DNA from: Bacteroidales bacterium UBA4070
GTDB taxonomy: Bacteria; Bacteroidota; Bacteroidia; Bacteroidales; VadinHA17
Reading direction: 5' to 3'
Assembly: GCA_002383485.1 (NCBI GenBank)
Contig: DFYY01000048.1
Location: 1,956 to 27,430 of the forward strand
DNA: 25,475 nt
Notes under the pieces: model-generated
What the model saw: only the letters and a program-made list of their open reading frames with translations
Database searches by the model: none
What the model was told of the DNA's origin: nothing
Shown here: piece after piece, positions 22,246 to 25,475 of the stretch
Layout: each line of letters opens with the position of its first letter
Position numbering within the stretch: position 1 is the stretch's first letter
Program-made: the position numbers and the translations under genes

Positions 22246-22926
22246 ATGAGAAACATGAAGAAGATCAACATCGGATTAGTTCTTGTACTGGCTGCAACAG
22301 TTCTGTTGTCTGGTTGCGCCTCAATGAACAAGACCACCAAGGGAGCCGCTGTAGGCACTGCTGCTGGCGGAGCCATGGGTGCAGTAATAGGCAAGGCAAC
22401 GGGAAACACTGCTCTTGGCGCCATAATAGGATCTACGGTTGGCGGAGCCACCGGGGCAATCATCGGACGTGAGATGGACAAGCAGGCTGCCGAGATTGAA
22501 CAGACCGTTCCTGACGCTAAAGTGGAGCGGGTTGGCGAAGGTATTGTTGTGGAATTCAGCAGCGCTGTTCTGTTTGGCTTCGATCAGTCAGATCTCTCTG
22601 TGGAGGCAAAGGCTAACCTGGACAAGCTGGTAAAAGTGCTGAACACCTACCCTGACACAAATATTGAAGTGCAGGGGCATACTGACAGCCAGGGCAGCGA
22701 GAATTACAACCAGAACCTCTCGGTCAAGAGGGCAACATCGGTGTCAGATTACCTGGTTGCCAACCAGATAACGGCCGGCCGCATAACCACAAAGGGTTTT
22801 GGCGAGACAATGCCGGAATATGATAACGAAACCGAAGAAGGCAGGGCACAGAACCGCAGGGTTGAGTTCCTTATCACTGCCAATGAAAAAATGGTTGCTG
22901 AAGCTGCTGCCAAAGCAGAAAAATAA
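22246..22926 (+). CDS. OmpA-family lipoprotein with glycine zipper
   Basis: The protein has 226 residues. A lipoprotein signal ends at Cys 24 (LAATVLLSGC). A glycine-zipper segment follows (about 32-75, GTAAGGAMGAVIGKATG, GSTVGGATGAIIG), which may insert into or lie along the membrane. The OmpA peptidoglycan-binding domain (about 98-212) contains FGFDQSDLS, GHTDSQGSENYNQNLSVKRA and QNRRVEFLI. Asp 147 and Arg 162 sit 15 residues apart, as the diaminopimelate-binding pair does in OmpA. It likely tethers the outer membrane to peptidoglycan, like Pal. The start is ATG 22246; ATG 22255 is an alternative that also keeps the signal. A PorT-like gene follows after 38 bases. Confidence 0.93.
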   Translation: MRNMKKINIGLVLVLAATVLLSGCASMNKTTKGAAVGTAAGGAMGAVIGKATGNTALGAIIGSTVGGATGAIIGREMDKQAAEIEQTVPDAKVERVGEGIVVEFSSAVLFGFDQSDLSVEAKANLDKLVKVLNTYPDTNIEVQGHTDSQGSENYNQNLSVKRATSVSDYLVANQITAGRITTKGFGETMPEYDNETEEGRAQNRRVEFLITANEKMVAEAAAKAEK

Positions 22927-22964
22927 AGCAACAGACAATTCAACATTAACCAAATAGTTAAATT

Positions 22965-23660
22965 ATGAAAACGAGAATTTTATCAGTTGTTGCAATTTTG
23001 ATTTTAACGGCTACCGCACTTCAGGCGCAGGTTGAATTTGGAGTTGTGGCCGGACCTAATTTTCAGAACATGGTCGGGAAGGATGCCGATGGTGACAAGC
23101 TCACCAATGGAATGATTGTCGGGTTCCATGCCGGTGTTAAGGCGAATATCCCGATTGCACCCGATTTCTATTTCCAGACCGGGTTGCTCCTTTCACAGAA
23201 AGGTTCAAGGAACAATGAGGGGCTTATACCGGTAAAGGCTGCCAGTGATGAGTATAATACCACCACCAGGATATCCTATATCGACGTTCCTCTCCACCTG
23301 TTGTTCAGACCGGAGTTTGGGAGCGGACATATACTTGTAGGTTTTGGTCCCTATGTGGCAGTTGGTCTGTTTGGATCACAGGATGTGGATTATGGCAGTT
23401 CTGTACCGACAATGGAGCAGAAGATCAAATTCAAGGGTGAGATAACCAATGATGAGTTCTGGCAGATGGATAATGCCTATTACAAACGTTTTGATGCCGG
23501 TGCTGATATTTTCGTCGGATATGAGATGAGCATGGGACTATGGTTCAGGCTCAATGCTCAGCTCGGACTCCTGAATATGATTTCGGATATCACAGATTAT
23601 GAAGGTGAAGCTAATCTGAAAAATACCGGTTTCGGTCTTTCGGTCGGATACAACTTCTAG
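22965..23660 (+). CDS. PorT-family outer-membrane beta-barrel protein
   Basis: The protein has 231 residues. The signal peptide is about 1-21 (ILSVVAILILTATALQA-Q). The mature protein starts with the family pattern VEFGVVAGPNFQNM and continues with strands such as FYFQTGLLLSQKG, ISYIDVPLHLLFRPE and ILVGFGPYVAVGLFG. It ends in GFGLSVGYNF with a terminal Phe, as expected for a complete outer-membrane barrel. No specific function can be assigned; PorT itself takes part in type IX secretion, but most members are uncharacterised. It follows the OmpA-type gene by 38 bases, probably as one transcript, and a strong terminator lies 28 bases downstream. Confidence 0.86.
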   Translation: MKTRILSVVAILILTATALQAQVEFGVVAGPNFQNMVGKDADGDKLTNGMIVGFHAGVKANIPIAPDFYFQTGLLLSQKGSRNNEGLIPVKAASDEYNTTTRISYIDVPLHLLFRPEFGSGHILVGFGPYVAVGLFGSQDVDYGSSVPTMEQKIKFKGEITNDEFWQMDNAYYKRFDAGADIFVGYEMSMGLWFRLNAQLGLLNMISDITDYEGEANLKNTGFGLSVGYNF

Positions 23661-23688
23661 TACACAGAAGTATTTTACTTTATATGGA

Positions 23689-23729
23689 AAGCCGTTTGCC
23701 ATGTGGCAGACGGCTTCTATTTTTATTTT
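23689..23729 (+). terminator. Intrinsic terminator between the PorT-like and YfcC-type genes
   Basis: AAGCCGT and ACGGCTT form a seven-pair outer stem, continued by TGCC/GGCA after one T-G wobble, and the T-rich ctatttttatttt follows at 23717-23729. It serves the plus-strand gene and sits 15 bases short of the convergent gene's stop. Confidence 0.82.
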
Positions 23730-23744
23730 AGGCACTGGCCAGGG

Positions 23745-25361
23745 TCAGAAACCCTTCAGCTCCATGAATACTGTCGGTATCAGCAGCAGGAATCCGAGTA
23801 TGAACAGCAGCAGGATTAAAGGCAACACCCACCTGAACCACTTTTCATATGGGATTTTCGCCACACTCAGTACACCCAGCAGTACTCCTGAAGTTGGAGT
23901 AATCATATTGGTGAATCCGTCACCCAGCTGAAACGCCACCACGGTTGCCTGACGTGATACCCCTATGAGGTCGGAGAACTGTGACATCATGGGCATTGTA
24001 AGTGCAGCCTTGGCTGACCCGGATGGCATGAAGAGATTAATCACCGTCTGGGTGACGTACATCATGCTGACGGAGGCCATCCTCCCCGCGCCTGAAATGG
24101 TATCGGAAAGCTTGTAGAGAAGGGTGTCTATTATGTTGCCGTTCTGCAGTATGATAATAATGCCACCGGCCAGCCCGACAATCAGCGCAGCCGACTGTAT
24201 ATCCTTCACACCGTCGAGAAAGAGTTTCGTAATACGGTTGGCATCATACCCCGTTGCTGTGCCGCTCGCAAGACCCATCGCAAAGAACAGGGTGGCGATC
24301 TCCATGATGTACCATCCGTGCCCCATCACTCCCGTTATCAGGTAAAGTATCGTGAAAAGAAGCAGGTCAATAATAAAAAAATGGACCGATTTCCGGAGTG
24401 TTAACCATCCGGTTAATATAAAAAGTCCTGCCAGTACCGGGACAGCCGGAACCTCTATCTGACTCTCACCAAAGGAGAGCGGGGAGACCGGATTGAAAAC
24501 TGAAAAAATGATCATCACAACTGCCAGGATCGCGTAGGTAATCCAGGCTGACAGGGGTGTGTGATAATTGATTTTCAGATGAGTCTCCGAATGGAGCTTG
24601 CGCCAGTAGTCGTCATCAGAATGTACGCGTGACCTTGCCGGATTCTTTTTTACCCTGCGGGCATAGAGCAGGATATATGCAAATCCTGCCACGCTGATTA
24701 TGACCCACATTACAAGTCTGTATTCCAGTCCGGAGAAGAGGGGCAGGTCAGAGAGACCCTGTGCAATGCCGATTGTGAACGGATTGAGAAAAGCCCCTGC
24801 AAATCCAAGAGCTGCCGCAACAAAGCATAGAGAGACACCCACAATGGAATCATAGCCCATAGAGACGGCAAGCGGAACAAAGATGATTGTGAAGGCGATG
24901 GATTCCTCGCTCATGCCGAATACGGCTCCGAAGAAGCTGAACATCGTCATTATCACTATGAATATCAGGTTGTCAGCCCCGATTGCCCTGATTACTCCCC
25001 GGTTGCCTATTCTTTTTGTGAATCTCAGTACCGATCCGATGGCAACGTCTATGGCCTTGCTTTCATTCATGATCCAGAAGGCGCCGCCGATAATGAGAAT
25101 GAATACAATTATGTCAGCCTTGTCGACGAATCCGTCGAACAGGGCTGAAAAGACCTGCCAGGTCTGCGGATTCTTATCGGTGTAGTGGAATGATCCGGGG
25201 ATGACCACGCTGCGGTCGATGCCGTTGACGTTTACTGTCTCCCTTTCAAAGGCCCCGCCGGGGACGATCCAGGTAAGGATGGCACACAGCACTACAATCC
25301 CGAAGACAATGACGTAGGTATGGGGAATTTTCTTGAACACCGGGCTAAATTTGAGTTGCAA
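23745..25361 (-). CDS. YfcC-family membrane carrier (DcuC-like, C4-dicarboxylate/amino-acid transporter superfamily)
   Basis: This is a polytopic inner-membrane protein of about 538 residues with roughly 12 hydrophobic segments. The N-terminus KKIPHTYVIVFGIVVLCAILTWIVPGGAFER is the YfcC/DcuC start signature. Later loops show GMSEESIAFTIIFVPLAVSMG, NPFTIGIAQGLSDLPLFSG, FMPSGSAKAALTMPMM and LGDGFTNMITPTSG, which fit this carrier family. Substrates in the family include dicarboxylates, arginine/ornithine and short-chain acids; the substrate here is not evident. The start is uncertain. The frame has a GTG at 25454 and stays open to the window edge, but homology begins near the KKIPHTY motif, so TTG 25361 or GTG 25340 are better starts. 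The gene is convergent with the PorT-like gene. Confidence 0.85.
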   Translation of the reverse strand: MQLKFSPVFKKIPHTYVIVFGIVVLCAILTWIVPGGAFERETVNVNGIDRSVVIPGSFHYTDKNPQTWQVFSALFDGFVDKADIIVFILIIGGAFWIMNESKAIDVAIGSVLRFTKRIGNRGVIRAIGADNLIFIVIMTMFSFFGAVFGMSEESIAFTIIFVPLAVSMGYDSIVGVSLCFVAAALGFAGAFLNPFTIGIAQGLSDLPLFSGLEYRLVMWVIISVAGFAYILLYARRVKKNPARSRVHSDDDYWRKLHSETHLKINYHTPLSAWITYAILAVVMIIFSVFNPVSPLSFGESQIEVPAVPVLAGLFILTGWLTLRKSVHFFIIDLLLFTILYLITGVMGHGWYIMEIATLFFAMGLASGTATGYDANRITKLFLDGVKDIQSAALIVGLAGGIIIILQNGNIIDTLLYKLSDTISGAGRMASVSMMYVTQTVINLFMPSGSAKAALTMPMMSQFSDLIGVSRQATVVAFQLGDGFTNMITPTSGVLLGVLSVAKIPYEKWFRWVLPLILLLFILGFLLLIPTVFMELKGF

Positions 25362-25475
25362 ATTAGCAATTACTAACCGGATTGCAAACCATGTTATGTT
25401 TATGGCCTTCGGCCGTACCCTCGTAGAAGATGAAGAATTGTATTCGCATGTCACCAGAGAAAAAGGGTGGGTGGG

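Noticed and set aside
25380..25475. Short GGCC-ttc-GGCC hairpin and the G-rich end of the window
   Set aside because: The stem has only four or five pairs with no tract after it, and the gggtgggtggg run is too short and too near the edge to interpret.
1..25475. tRNA genes, CRISPR arrays, transposases or integrases
   Set aside because: No cloverleaf-type sequence, regular spacer-repeat array or recombinase motif was found by eye; the only long repeat is the 164-bp toxin-module duplication.

Overview
The window looks like a chromosomal piece of a Bacteroidota (Bacteroidetes) member, plausibly an anaerobic Bacteroidales-type organism. The pointers are family content: a fused MurF-alanine racemase, GldB, a DUF5686 outer-membrane protein, two PorT-like barrels, a DUF4369/TlpA-type lipoprotein and a PD40/surface-antigen protein. 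Several start regions also carry exact TAnnTTTG -7 boxes typical of this phylum, and Shine-Dalgarno signals are mostly weak. A 2[4Fe-4S] ferredoxin, MeaB and a YfcC-type carrier fit an anaerobic, amino-acid or short-chain-acid fermenting life, but that is inference.

Region 1 (1-1622) is AT-rich accessory DNA, unlike the rest. It begins inside the 3' end of a gene that resembles an Rhs-like polymorphic-toxin C-terminus. That gene stops at 208, and a small membrane-anchored candidate immunity gene follows at 211-561. Then comes a second copy of the same C-terminal module with no credible start codon (552 to about 1622). At least 164 bp are duplicated (1-164 and 1148-1311, two mismatches), and the two copies then diverge into unrelated C-terminal tails. 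This is the layout of an orphan toxin-tip cassette, and it is the most interesting part of the window.

Region 2 (1623-9010) holds an apparent minus-strand operon: a conserved protein of unknown function, then rsmI, then a DUF5686 outer-membrane protein. It is divergent from tdk and the murF-alr fusion, which are translationally coupled by a GTGA overlap. Region 3 (9011-13560) carries a Crp/Fnr-type regulator with a palindrome across its own start region, a minus-strand pair (PorT-like barrel then nadE), divergent gldB, and a short ferredoxin gene with a clear intrinsic terminator.

Region 4 (13711-20638) has a large cell-envelope protein on the minus strand (a degenerate gluzincin-like domain, a PD40 propeller and a surface-antigen-type barrel). 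It diverges from a three-domain DUF1573 protein, meaB and a TlpA-like thioredoxin lipoprotein. Region 5 (20656-25475) has a HerA/YjgR-like ATPase, an OmpA-type lipoprotein and a second PorT-like barrel. These face a convergent YfcC-type membrane carrier whose 5' end lies close to the window edge.

Most of the genes are housekeeping or envelope functions: peptidoglycan precursor supply, NAD and nucleotide salvage, rRNA methylation and outer-membrane biogenesis. No tRNA, rRNA, CRISPR array or transposase was seen. All gaps between genes are under about 200 bp.
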